Shown here: one piece after another, positions 25,373 to 33,674 of the stretch | Numbering within the stretch: the stretch's first letter is position 1 | How the letters are laid out: every line of letters starts with the position of its first letter | Source: JALYYC01 sp036732165 | Lineage (GTDB): Bacteria > Chloroflexota > Dormibacteria > CF-121 | Assembly (NCBI GenBank): GCA_036732165.1 | Contig: DAINCX010000007.1 | Span: forward strand, 1-64,000 | Direction: 5' to 3' | DNA length: 64,000 bases | The notes under the pieces: generated by a model | The model's input: the letters and a program-made list of their open reading frames with translations, nothing else | Databases searched by the model: none | Told to the model about the DNA's origin: nothing | Made by a program: the position numbers and the translations under genes

Positions 25373-25807
25373 CTGCCGAGCGAACTGACGCCGGGACCGA
25401 ACCCTGCCCGCATCACCCTTCGCCGCCTGGTCGAGTATTCGGACACAGACGCCTCCGGGCACTATCACAACGCCGCCGTGGTCCGATGGATCGAGGCGGC
25501 CGAGGCCGTGTTGCACGCGCGGCTCGGGATCGCCGGTCGGACCTTTGGTTTGACGCCCCGCGTTCGGCTGGAGGTCGACTTCCGCGAGCGCCTCTACTTC
25601 CTTGACGACATCGACATCGACCTCGCAGTCATCCATGTGGGCCGGACCTCGCTCCGCTATCGCTTCGACGTGCGGCGTGGCGACACGGTTGCCGTCACCG
25701 GCGAACTGGTCGCCGCCTACCTCCCGCGCAATGTCGACAAGGCCGTGCCATGGCCCGACGATATCCGCCGAGCCCTGACCGAGGGCGGCGACCGAACCAG
25801 GGAATAA
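25373..25807 (+). CDS. Acyl-CoA thioesterase (4HBT hotdog family)
   Basis: The frame encodes a single hotdog domain: RRLVEYSDTDASGHYHNAAV, with the Asp-containing 4HBT active-site loop, then VVRWIEAAEAVLHARLGI, a beta-sheet, and YLPRNVDKAVPWPDDIR. It should hydrolyse acyl-CoA thioesters; the substrate is unknown. No ATG, GTG or TTG precedes the catalytic loop after the in-frame stop at 25361, and GTG 25478 would remove it. CTG at 25373 or 25385 is the likely start. The gene is divergent from ilvD with about 35 bases between, so leaderless translation is possible. Confidence 0.75.
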   Translation: MPSELTPGPNPARITLRRLVEYSDTDASGHYHNAAVVRWIEAAEAVLHARLGIAGRTFGLTPRVRLEVDFRERLYFLDDIDIDLAVIHVGRTSLRYRFDVRRGDTVAVTGELVAAYLPRNVDKAVPWPDDIRRALTEGGDRTRE

Positions 25808-25820
25808 ACAGCCGAGGTCG

Positions 25821-27116
25821 CTACGGCGAGACGGACCGCGGTTGGCGTTCGCAGGTTGCCGCCCGCTGGAGTAGCAGCGCCCGCTCGCGGACGTTCCGCG
25901 TGAGTGAGGCGGCCCGCTCGAATTCCGCCCGCGCCTCCTGATAGCGGCCGACCTTCGCCAGGAGGTCGGCGCGGACGCTCGGCAACAGGTGGTATGTCTT
26001 CAGCGAAGGCTCGGTCATGAGCGCATCGACGAGTTCGAGGCCGAACGCCGGCCCGAACGCCATGCCGACCGCCACCGCTCGGTTCAGCTCCACCACCGGT
26101 GACGGTGCGAGCTGCACGAGTGCGTCATAGAGTGCGGCGATGCGAGCCCAGTCCGTTTCTTTCGCGGTTCGCGCCCCCGCGTGGCAGGCGGCGATCGCTC
26201 CTTGCAAGCCATACGGACCCAGGGCAGTTCCCAGCTTTTCGGCACGCGCGAGCGACGCAAGCCCCCGCCGGATGAGTAGCTGATCCCAGCGGGCCCGGTT
26301 TTGATCGAGTAGCAGGACGGGCTCTCCGGATGGCCCGACTCGGGCGCGAGAGCGCGACGCCTGGATTTCTAAGAGCGCCACCAGCCCGTGGACCTCGGCC
26401 TCGTTCGGCACGAGTTCGGCCAGGATCCGGCCGAGCCGCAGCGCGTCTTCGCACAGTTCAGGCCGCAACCAGTCATCACCCGCGGTGGCCGTGTAGCCCT
26501 CGTTGAAGATGAGGTAGATGACCTCGAGCACCGACGAGAGGCGCGACGCCAGTTCAGATCGCGGAGGGACTTCGAACGGCACGTGTGCCTCGGCAAGGGT
26601 CCGTTTCGCCCGAACGATGCGTTGCGCGATCGTTGCCTCCGGCACGAGGAACGCGCGGGCGATCTCCTCGGTCGTTAGGCCACCAAGCAACCGCAGGGTC
26701 AGGGCCACCCGCCCATCGGTCGAGAGCACGGGGTGACACGCCGTGAAGATCAGCCGCAGGACGTTATCGCCCAGGTCATCGTCGAGGGCGCTATCGAACT
26801 CGCGCTCCGCCGCCTCCCGCTGCGTCTCGAGCAGCGTGTGACCTATCTGCTCGTGCTTCCGCTCGAGCATCGTCCGCCGGCGAAGCTGGTCGATCGCGTG
26901 ATGCTTTGCAGTGCCCATGAGCCACGCTGCCGGCTTGTCGGGCACACCCGACACCGGCCACTGCTCGAGCGCCGCAACCAGCGCATCCTGCGCCAGCTCC
27001 TCGGCGAGCCCGACATCGCCGACGATCCGTGCCAGGGCGCCGATCAGCCTCGGGGAGTCGATCCTCCAGACTGCCTCGATCGCGCGATGGGTTCCAGCCT
27101 CGGAGTTCGTCGCTAG
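25821..27116 (-). CDS. ECF-type RNA polymerase sigma factor with C-terminal DUF6596 region
   Basis: The protein has sigma region 2 (HRAIEAVWRIDSPRLIGALA, EELAQDALVAALEQWP), region 4 (LTLRLLGGLTTEEIARAFLV) and a long TPR-like C-terminal domain (ELNRAVAVGMAFGPAFGLELVDAL) typical of the YCII-linked ECF group. The first canonical start (GTG 26954) would cut off region 2. Upstream, the frame stays open into the YCII gene but has no ATG, GTG, TTG or CTG, so the 5' end given here is a placeholder at the YCII stop. A rare start, a ribosomal frameshift from YCII, or a sequencing error are the options. It should respond to an unknown stress. Confidence 0.82.
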   Translation of the reverse strand, partial: LATNSEAGTHRAIEAVWRIDSPRLIGALARIVGDVGLAEELAQDALVAALEQWPVSGVPDKPAAWLMGTAKHHAIDQLRRRTMLERKHEQIGHTLLETQREAAEREFDSALDDDLGDNVLRLIFTACHPVLSTDGRVALTLRLLGGLTTEEIARAFLVPEATIAQRIVRAKRTLAEAHVPFEVPPRSELASRLSSVLEVIYLIFNEGYTATAGDDWLRPELCEDALRLGRILAELVPNEAEVHGLVALLEIQASRSRARVGPSGEPVLLLDQNRARWDQLLIRRGLASLARAEKLGTALGPYGLQGAIAACHAGARTAKETDWARIAALYDALVQLAPSPVVELNRAVAVGMAFGPAFGLELVDALMTEPSLKTYHLLPSVRADLLAKVGRYQEARAEFERAASLTRNVRERALLLQRAATCERQPRSVSP

Positions 27117-27487
27117 GGCCTGGCCGTCGAACTGAAGTCATCGGCCTCGAACACCTGGCGAATCTCGACCTCACCCTCGTCGCCGGTGGGATTGGGGATC
27201 CGCTTGACCCACTCGATCGCCTCTTCCTTCGACTTGACCTGCCAGAGCCAGAAACCGGCGACCAACTCCTTCGTCTCCGCGAAGGGCCCATCGATGACAG
27301 TCCGCTTGTCTCCAGAGAACCTGATGCGCGCGCCTTTCGAGCTCGACTGGAGCCCGTCCGCCGCGAGCAGCACGCCCGCCTTCACCAGCTCATCGTTGAA
27401 CTGGCCCATCTCCGTGCGAAGTTTCTCGTCCGGGAGAACCCCCGCCTCTGACTCCTTGCTGGCTTTGACCAGGACCATAAATCGCAT
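27113..27487 (-). CDS. YCII-domain protein
   Basis: A 124-residue YciI/DGPF-type protein: MRFMVLVKASKESEAG opening, IDGPFAETKELVAGFWLW (the DGPF motif) and EAIEWVKRIPNPTGDEGEVEIRQVFEADDF. Such proteins are regularly encoded beside this class of sigma factor and may be ligand-binding partners. The ATG has AAGGAGGAG at good spacing. Its stop overlaps the beginning of the sigma-factor frame. Confidence 0.9.
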   Translation of the reverse strand: MRFMVLVKASKESEAGVLPDEKLRTEMGQFNDELVKAGVLLAADGLQSSSKGARIRFSGDKRTVIDGPFAETKELVAGFWLWQVKSKEEAIEWVKRIPNPTGDEGEVEIRQVFEADDFSSTARP

Positions 27488-27610
27488 CTGTGTCTCCTCC
27501 TTCGGGTTATTGGTTTCGGGCTACGGCCCTATGAAGACATCGAACGAGGGCCGGCGGAATCGACAGGCTTCAGTATCCAGTTTTTGCCCGGCCGTTCGCC
27601 TCGGCGATGC

Positions 27611-28615
27611 CTAGCGAGTCACCGAGATCGGAAGGCGCTGAATGTCCTTGATATCGATCCCCTCGTCAGGCGCCCAGAGCAGGATGTACTCGCCGGTCGT
27701 TGCGCTCGCAGGCACGTCCAGGACCATGGCAAATGTCACGCTTGTCCCGGGAGCGATGATCTTGACCGGCTGGCAGTTGAGGGCGTAGATGTGCTTGCCC
27801 AGTGGCGGGCCGTCGCCCGTATGACCCAAATAGAGATCCTCGTGGTAATAGGGGCATGGGTCGCTGAACGCCACGGGAGCGACGGTCGTGTTGGTGAACG
27901 TCACGGTATAGCGCAGGTTGCCGCCCGCACGAACGGATGCCGGGAGGACCACATGGTAGGTGAAAGGGTGAGGCGTCGGCGTTGGTTGGACGGAAGGCTC
28001 AACAGCCTGAAACGCGCCCACGGCGAGCAGGCCATGGCAGGGGGTGATGGTGGCGGGCATGGGCCGGTCGGCCGGCTGATTTGCTGGGATCGTACGCGTC
28101 CCTCCGCCGCCGGGCAGTGCCAGCCGGATCGCGGCCGCCGTCGCGGCCGAGGGACAGGGAAGACCGCCGTTGGGCAAGTCGATCGCCGGCCAGGCCAGCG
28201 GCACGTAAGCTTGCCTCGAACCGCCGCCGGAAGCCATCAAAACCGGGTCACTTCGGTCGGTGATCAGGTAGCCGGACGGGGTGGTCTTGATCACGTTGCC
28301 CCGAGCGTCCAGAAGCGCCACGCCAGGAGCTCCCTGGAGGACGCACGGCGTGGCGCTGGTATTGACGAAGCCGATGGTTGCGGCCAGCTGTCCGCCCCCC
28401 AGGCCCCCTGCTCCCTCGTATGCCACCCGGAGATCGGCCATCGCACAAGGTCGCGTCCCCGCCGGGACGACCGGCGGCGGGGTTGGCGTCGGCATGGCGG
28501 GGGCCGCATTGATCCAGGGGATGACGTTCGCGCTGGCGGCCGGGGACGGGCGAACTGAGCCGCAGGCCGTGAGGCAGACCATCAAGGCCCCCGCGAGCAC
28601 CAGTCGAGTACGCAT
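27611..28615 (-). CDS. Secreted lipoprotein with DUF4232-like domain
   Basis: A 334-residue protein with a signal peptide ending in a lipobox (MVCLTACG, Cys20), then a Pro-rich stretch (PTPTPPPVV). A DUF4232-like beta-sandwich follows (FVNTSATPCVLQGAPGVALLDARG). The C-terminal half looks like a second beta-sandwich (LPASVRAGGNLRYTVTFTNTT). It is expected on the outer face of the membrane. ATG 28615 gives the signal peptide; the frame is open further upstream, but that stretch lies on top of the divergent gene and is coding only by chance. Function unknown. Confidence 0.8.
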   Translation of the reverse strand: MRTRLVLAGALMVCLTACGSVRPSPAASANVIPWINAAPAMPTPTPPPVVPAGTRPCAMADLRVAYEGAGGLGGGQLAATIGFVNTSATPCVLQGAPGVALLDARGNVIKTTPSGYLITDRSDPVLMASGGGSRQAYVPLAWPAIDLPNGGLPCPSAATAAAIRLALPGGGGTRTIPANQPADRPMPATITPCHGLLAVGAFQAVEPSVQPTPTPHPFTYHVVLPASVRAGGNLRYTVTFTNTTVAPVAFSDPCPYYHEDLYLGHTGDGPPLGKHIYALNCQPVKIIAPGTSVTFAMVLDVPASATTGEYILLWAPDEGIDIKDIQRLPISVTR

Positions 28616-28693
28616 GACCGAATAACGGGGATCTGGGCCTGGAGTTACACGGCCCCGAACGGAACCTTTGGGCAGTTTCTGCGTCCTAGGGAT

Positions 28694-29572
28694 ATGCGCC
28701 GAATCGTGTTTGCCGCCTTGGCCTTGCTGATCGCCGGCTGCGGCGCGGCGCCGGCGAGTACGGGCGCGACGCCAACGCCGTCCGGGTCGCCCCTTTCCCG
28801 GGTCGAGCTCAAGTACCGGCTGCTTGCCCAGGTCGGCCCGATCGCCTACTGCGACCCTGATTCCTATCCGCTCGGCCGGATGGTGACGGCCGCCTACGTT
28901 GCGCAGCGCCTGGCGAGCATCCAGACCACCGATGGGCAGACCTACCAGGACCTCCTCACCCATTACAAGCTGACCGGCACGCTGACGGCGGCCCAGCAAC
29001 AGGCGGTTTATGACGACTACAAGAAGCTGAGCGCGTTGCGCCTGACGGCGGCGGGCAGCCGGTATGCCTTTGACTACTCCGTCGGCACCGGGGCAAACAA
29101 GCAACCGATCCGAACCAAGGGCTCGATCGATCAGTACGGCTCGATCAAGGTCGATTCGCGGGTGGCGGCGTTCTTTAGCTGCCCGATCTGCCTCGCCGCC
29201 GGAACCTTGATCGACACGCCGAACGGAGCGGTACCGGTGGCGCAGGTGCGGGTCGGCATGAAGGTCTGGACGCTCGGCCCGGGCGGGGTCCGGCAGGCCG
29301 TACCCGTGCTCCGAGTTGCCGGCATGGTCGGCGGGCCGGGTTTCCTCGTCCACCTCGGGCTCGCCGATGGGCGGCAGCTTTGGGTGTCGCCGCACCACCC
29401 GTTACCGGACGGGCGCCGGGTTGGTGAGCTGGTCCGCGGCGACCAGGTTGATGGCAGCCGCGTCGTTCTGGATCAGTTGCTGCCCTCGGCGGCCTCGACC
29501 TACGACCTGCTGCCTGCGGGCCCGACCGGGGCTTACTGGGCCGACGGGATCCTGCTCGGAAGCACGCTGTAG
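28694..29572 (+). CDS. Lipoprotein with C-terminal Hint (hedgehog/intein) domain
   Basis: The 292-residue protein has a lipobox (LLIAGCG, Cys16), a middle domain (about 38-160) opening with the conserved VGPIAYCDPDSYPLGR, and a Hint domain from Cys166. CLAAGTLIDTPNGAVPVAQV is the splicing-type block A, and VSPHHPLPDG (about 231-240) is the block with the conserved His-Pro. The chain ends DGILLGSTL, where inteins have Val-His-Asn plus a nucleophile, so only the first N-to-S acyl shift seems possible. The product would be a membrane-anchored, self-cleaving or thioester-forming protein. The role of the middle domain is unknown. Confidence 0.82.
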   Translation: MRRIVFAALALLIAGCGAAPASTGATPTPSGSPLSRVELKYRLLAQVGPIAYCDPDSYPLGRMVTAAYVAQRLASIQTTDGQTYQDLLTHYKLTGTLTAAQQQAVYDDYKKLSALRLTAAGSRYAFDYSVGTGANKQPIRTKGSIDQYGSIKVDSRVAAFFSCPICLAAGTLIDTPNGAVPVAQVRVGMKVWTLGPGGVRQAVPVLRVAGMVGGPGFLVHLGLADGRQLWVSPHHPLPDGRRVGELVRGDQVDGSRVVLDQLLPSAASTYDLLPAGPTGAYWADGILLGSTL

Positions 29573-29579
29573 CCGGAGC

Positions 29580-29608
29580 TTGACAGCGGCTACGGGACAC
29601 GGTACTTA
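29580..29608 (+). promoter_or_regulatory. Promoter of the permease operon, with overlapping inverted repeat
   Basis: TTGACA (29580-29585) and TACTTA (29603-29608) are 17 bases apart. An 8-bp inverted repeat, GGACACGG (29595-29602) and CCGTGTCC (29623-29630), brackets the -10 box and start site. It could be an operator or form a short leader hairpin just before the AGGAGG of the permease gene. Confidence 0.7.
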
Positions 29609-29642
29609 TGTCCTCACATAACCCGTGTCCTAGGAGGGGAAC

Positions 29643-31085
29643 ATGGCCACCGTACCCATTCGATCGGGCGAGTTACTCTCGGAACGCATCGCCCCGGGGA
29701 TTCTGCCGAAGGTTCTCGGGCCGTTCGACATGGTGGCCATCTTCGTCGCCATCGTCCTCTTCGCCAACCAGGGATCCGTCATCCAGGCGGCCGGGGCCGC
29801 CGGCTTCATCTACTGGATCCTCGGCTTCATCACCTTCCTGATCCCCGGCGCGATCGTCACCGGACAGCTCGGCTTGATGTTCCCCGGCGAGGGCTCGATC
29901 TACGTCTGGACGCACAAGGCATTGGGCAGCTTCTGGGGCTTCTTCGCCGGCTTCTGCGCCTGGTGGCCCGGCATCCTGGTGATGGTCGCCACCGCCGACC
30001 TGATTGTGACCATGATCCAGTTCCTGAACGCGGACCTGCTTCAGCAGCCCTGGCAGCAAGGGCTCGTCATCCTGGCCGTCATCTGGGTCTCCAGTGCGCT
30101 GGCGATCCTGCGCTTCCGCGTCACGCAGAACATGGTGAACACCGTGTTCGTCATCTACGGCGCCGCCATCGGGGCCATCGCCATTGCCGGGTTTGCCTGG
30201 CTACTGGGCGGGCACCCGGCGGCGAACAGCTTCGCGCCTTCCGCGTTCGGCCTGAACAGCGGTAACTACACCTTCTACGGGCTTGTCATTCTCGCGCTGC
30301 TCGGCATCGAGGTCCCGCTGAACATGGGCGTCGAGATCCGGGACCGGAAGGCGATTACCAAGTACCTGTTCTGGGGCTCGATCGTCGTCATGGCCGCCTA
30401 CCTGCTGCTCACCTTCGCCGCGATGGTGGTCGTCCCGCAGGCCAAGGCGAACTCGACTACCGCCATCCTGCAGGCGGTGCAGACCGTGTTCGGCTCGGGG
30501 GCCAGCACCGTCATCACGCTGATCCTGATCGCCTTCTTCCTCTTCAACACCACGGTCTACAACTACTCGTTCGCGAGGCTCCTGTTCGTGTCGGGCCTTG
30601 ATCGCCGGCTGCCGGCCGCCATGGGTCGCGTGAACCGCAACAAGGTCCCGCACATCGCGGTGCTGACGCAGGCCGTCATCACCTCCATCATCACGGCCAT
30701 CACGTTCCTCGTCTTTGGTGGCAACGCCAACCTCTCGACCTCTGTCTACATCGTCCTGCAGGCCGCCGTCACCGTGATCTGGTGCCTCTCGATGATCATC
30801 CTGTTCGTGGACGTGTTGATCATCCGATCCAAGTACCCAACCGAGTTCAAGCGCGAACAGCTGGTGCCGGTTGGAGTTTTCGTGACGGCGTCCGTTGCTG
30901 GGGCGATCGCCAGCTTCGTCGGCATCTGGGTCACCCTGACCGGCTCGTGGAACTCGCAGTTGATCGCGAACGGCCCCTGGCTCCTCATCGTCGGTGGCGT
31001 GGCGGTCGTATCGCTCATCGTCGCGGTGGTCGTCTATGTCCTCGGCCTGAGTCAGGCGCGACGCGCGGCAGCCACGACCGCCTGA
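29643..31085 (+). CDS. APC-family amino acid permease
   Basis: The 480-residue protein has about 12 to 13 hydrophobic segments with an APC-type start (GFIYWILGFITFLIPGAIVTGQLGLM) and the GEGSIYVWTHKALG motif of amino-acid/polyamine transporters. It should import an amino acid or amine at the cytoplasmic membrane. It overlaps the glutamine-synthetase-like gene as ATGA, which ties its substrate to that enzyme. A strong AGGAGG precedes the ATG. Confidence 0.88.
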   Translation: MATVPIRSGELLSERIAPGILPKVLGPFDMVAIFVAIVLFANQGSVIQAAGAAGFIYWILGFITFLIPGAIVTGQLGLMFPGEGSIYVWTHKALGSFWGFFAGFCAWWPGILVMVATADLIVTMIQFLNADLLQQPWQQGLVILAVIWVSSALAILRFRVTQNMVNTVFVIYGAAIGAIAIAGFAWLLGGHPAANSFAPSAFGLNSGNYTFYGLVILALLGIEVPLNMGVEIRDRKAITKYLFWGSIVVMAAYLLLTFAAMVVVPQAKANSTTAILQAVQTVFGSGASTVITLILIAFFLFNTTVYNYSFARLLFVSGLDRRLPAAMGRVNRNKVPHIAVLTQAVITSIITAITFLVFGGNANLSTSVYIVLQAAVTVIWCLSMIILFVDVLIIRSKYPTEFKREQLVPVGVFVTASVAGAIASFVGIWVTLTGSWNSQLIANGPWLLIVGGVAVVSLIVAVVVYVLGLSQARRAAATTA

Positions 31086-32479
31086 TGGCCACGACCGTGC
31101 GGGAGACGGCACGGGCGGTGGACCCGGAGATCCGCCGCGCCGAGATCCTGCGTCGAGCCGAGACCGCCGGGCTGCGCCTGGTTCGCTTTCTCTACTGCGA
31201 CAACGACGGGATCATCCGCGGCAAGAGTTCCAGCGTTACCACCTTAAAAGACCGGCTGGAGACCGGCATTGGCCTGACCCTGGCGATGCAGGCCTTCACC
31301 ATGCTCGATCACCTCGCCGAGGTCGACGGCATGGGACCGGTGGGCGAGATCCGCTTGATCCCGGACCCCGACACCTTCGTGGTCGCCCCCTACGCACCGC
31401 ACACCGGGGTGACGCTCGTCGACATGGTCACGCTGGACGGGAAGCCGTACGCGGCCGATGGCCGCGCCTTCCTGAAGCGGATGGTGGCACGCGCGGCGGA
31501 GCAGGACATCACGATCCTTGCGGCCTTCGAGCCGGAATGGTCGCTTGCCCGGCGCGAGGGCGAGACCTTCCTCCCCCTTGACGACAGCGGTTGCTTCACG
31601 ACCTATGGCATGAATTCCTCGGCGGACGTGATCGACGAGATCGTAGCCGCCCTGGAATCCCAGGGCCTGGTCGTCGAGCAGTACTACGCGGAGCTGGGGT
31701 GGGGCCAGCAGGAACTCTCGATCCGGCATGCGCCCGCCTTGCGGGCGGCCGACAACCAGCTGATCTACCGGGAGACCGTCCGCGGCATCGCCTTGCGGCA
31801 CGGGCTCTACGCCTCCTTCGCGCCCAAGCCCTGGGGCGACCAGGCAGGCAACGGCTGCCACCTGCATTTTTCCGGCTGGGACCGCGAGGGCGCGGTCAAC
31901 CGCTTTTACGAGGGCGGAAAGCCATACAGCCTCTCGGACCTCGGGCGCCAGTTCATGGCCGGCATCCTCGACCACCTCCCCGGGCTGGTCGCGCTCACCT
32001 GCGCTTCGGTCAACTCCTACCGCCGACTCCAGCCGCAGATGTGGGCCTCCGCCTATCGTGCGTGGGGACCCGACAACCGGGAGGGCGCGCTTCGGCTGGC
32101 GTCACCATTTCGAGGCCACGAGGCAGACTCCTTGAACGTCGAGCTCAAGTCGTCCGATGCTAGCGCTAACCCGTACATCGCGCTGGGCGGCGTCATCGCC
32201 GCCGGCCTGGATGGGATCGAGCGCGGCCTGACCCTCGCGCCGCCGGTCACGGTGGACCCGCACACGATGGATGAACAGCAACGCAAGGCCATCGGCGCCG
32301 ACCGGCTTCCGCAGAGTCTCAAGGAGGCGGTGGGCAACCTGAAGCGCGACCGCGTCCTGATGGAGGCGCTGGGCGAGCGCCTGTCGACTTCGTACGTCGC
32401 GGTGAAGGAGCTCGACATCGAGGCCTTCGCCGGGCAGGACGAGACCTTCGAGTTCCGGCAGCACATCTATAAGTACTAA
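31085..32479 (+). CDS. Glutamine-synthetase-like ligase (gamma-glutamylpolyamine synthetase type)
   Basis: The 464-residue protein has the GS N-terminal domain (LVRFLYCDNDGIIRGKSS) and the catalytic domain with EPEWSL, QYYAELGWGQQELS, the ATP-site GNGCHLHFSGWD and the EFRQHIYKY end. Sequence order resembles GlnA-like/PuuA and FluG rather than biosynthetic GlnA; the adenylylation Tyr loop is absent. It probably joins glutamate to an amine taken up by the adjacent permease. The partner gene encodes an amidohydrolase, the same pair found fused in fungal FluG. Confidence 0.85.
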   Translation: MATTVRETARAVDPEIRRAEILRRAETAGLRLVRFLYCDNDGIIRGKSSSVTTLKDRLETGIGLTLAMQAFTMLDHLAEVDGMGPVGEIRLIPDPDTFVVAPYAPHTGVTLVDMVTLDGKPYAADGRAFLKRMVARAAEQDITILAAFEPEWSLARREGETFLPLDDSGCFTTYGMNSSADVIDEIVAALESQGLVVEQYYAELGWGQQELSIRHAPALRAADNQLIYRETVRGIALRHGLYASFAPKPWGDQAGNGCHLHFSGWDREGAVNRFYEGGKPYSLSDLGRQFMAGILDHLPGLVALTCASVNSYRRLQPQMWASAYRAWGPDNREGALRLASPFRGHEADSLNVELKSSDASANPYIALGGVIAAGLDGIERGLTLAPPVTVDPHTMDEQQRKAIGADRLPQSLKEAVGNLKRDRVLMEALGERLSTSYVAVKELDIEAFAGQDETFEFRQHIYKY

Positions 32480-32489
32480 CACCGACGGC

Positions 32490-33626
32490 CTGCTCGCCGG
32501 CTGGCAGGACGTCCTGGCGGTTGATCATCACTGCCATCCGCTGCGCCGCTGGCCGTTCACGCTGACGGCCCTCGACCTGCGTGCCGTCTTCACCGAGGCG
32601 ATCGATCCCCAAATCGCACAGGAGCATGTGCCGCACACCGCGGCGTATCGCATCGCGCTGCGCCGCCTGGCGGACGAGCTCGGCTGCGAGCCGGAGGAGA
32701 ATGCCGTGCTCGCCGCGCGCAACGCGGCGGATCCGGCTGCCTACGCACGACGCCTGCTCGGTCGTAGCCGCACCGGCATGCTGCTCCTCGACTGCGGCTT
32801 CACCGGTGGGGATGCGTACCCGTTCGAAGAGCATGCCGCCGCGACCGGGCTCCCCCAGCGAGAGATCGTCCGGGTGGAAACGCTCGCCGAGAGCCTGGTT
32901 CGCGAGTCCGCGACGGCCGGCGAATGGTTCGCACGGGTGCGCGCCGCTCTTCGTGACGCGGTCGCTCGCGGGGCGGTCGGCGTGAAGACCATCTGCGCCT
33001 ACCGCGCCAGCCTCTGGCTGCGTCCGGTCGACGACGATTTCCTGGCGATTGCGTTTACCCGTCTGCGAACACTGGCCGAGGAGAACGAGACCGTACGCGT
33101 GAATGGCGACAACCTCTGTCACGCGCTCCTCTTCGAGGCAGCCCAGGAATGCCGCGCCCTCGATGTCCCGCTTCAGGTCCACTGCGGCTTTGGCGACCCG
33201 GACGAGGATCTCGCGGAGGCCTCCCCCCTCGGGTTGCGACCGCTCTTCACCGACTCGGCCTACGCCGGGCTGCGTGTGGTGCTGCTCCACTGTTATCCCT
33301 TCCACCGCGAAGCCGCCTACCTCTGCTCCGTCTTTCCGGGCGTCCGCATGGACCTCTCGCTGGCCATCCCAATGGCGGCGCTCGACGGCGGTCGCGCGCT
33401 CCGCGAGGCGCTCGGGCTCTGCCCCTGGAGCAAGCTGCTGTATGCGAGCGACGCGACCCGGTTCCCCGAGGTCTATTTCGTCGCCGCCCAGGCCCACCGG
33501 GAGGCACTCGCCGATGCCTTTGGCGAACTGGTCAGCCGGCGCGGCCTGAGCCGTGAGGGCGCGCTCGCAGCGGGTCGCCAGGTGCTCGCGGGCAATGCCC
33601 GATCCCTCTACCGACTCGCCCCCTAA
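32490..33626 (+). CDS. Amidohydrolase of the FluG N-terminal type
   Basis: A TIM-barrel metal-dependent hydrolase: AVDHHCHPLRRW supplies the HxH metal pair near the N-terminus, QVHCGFGDPDEDL and VLLHCYPFHREAAYL carry later ligands, and LLYASDATRFPEVY the last Asp. It is of normal size (about 378 residues). GTG 32628 would delete the HxH motif; no ATG, GTG or TTG lies earlier in frame, so CTG 32490, 10 bases past the GS stop, is the best start. It may hydrolyse a gamma-glutamyl or amide bond in the same pathway as the ligase. Confidence 0.8.
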   Translation: MLAGWQDVLAVDHHCHPLRRWPFTLTALDLRAVFTEAIDPQIAQEHVPHTAAYRIALRRLADELGCEPEENAVLAARNAADPAAYARRLLGRSRTGMLLLDCGFTGGDAYPFEEHAAATGLPQREIVRVETLAESLVRESATAGEWFARVRAALRDAVARGAVGVKTICAYRASLWLRPVDDDFLAIAFTRLRTLAEENETVRVNGDNLCHALLFEAAQECRALDVPLQVHCGFGDPDEDLAEASPLGLRPLFTDSAYAGLRVVLLHCYPFHREAAYLCSVFPGVRMDLSLAIPMAALDGGRALREALGLCPWSKLLYASDATRFPEVYFVAAQAHREALADAFGELVSRRGLSREGALAAGRQVLAGNARSLYRLAP

Positions 33627-33674
33627 CCCTACCGCGCCGCATCCGGGGCCGGCCATAACTGGTATAGCAATGCC

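Noticed and set aside
28616..29398. Upstream extension of the DUF4232 lipoprotein frame
   Set aside because: The extension covers the divergent Hint gene antisense and would bury the signal peptide at 28615.
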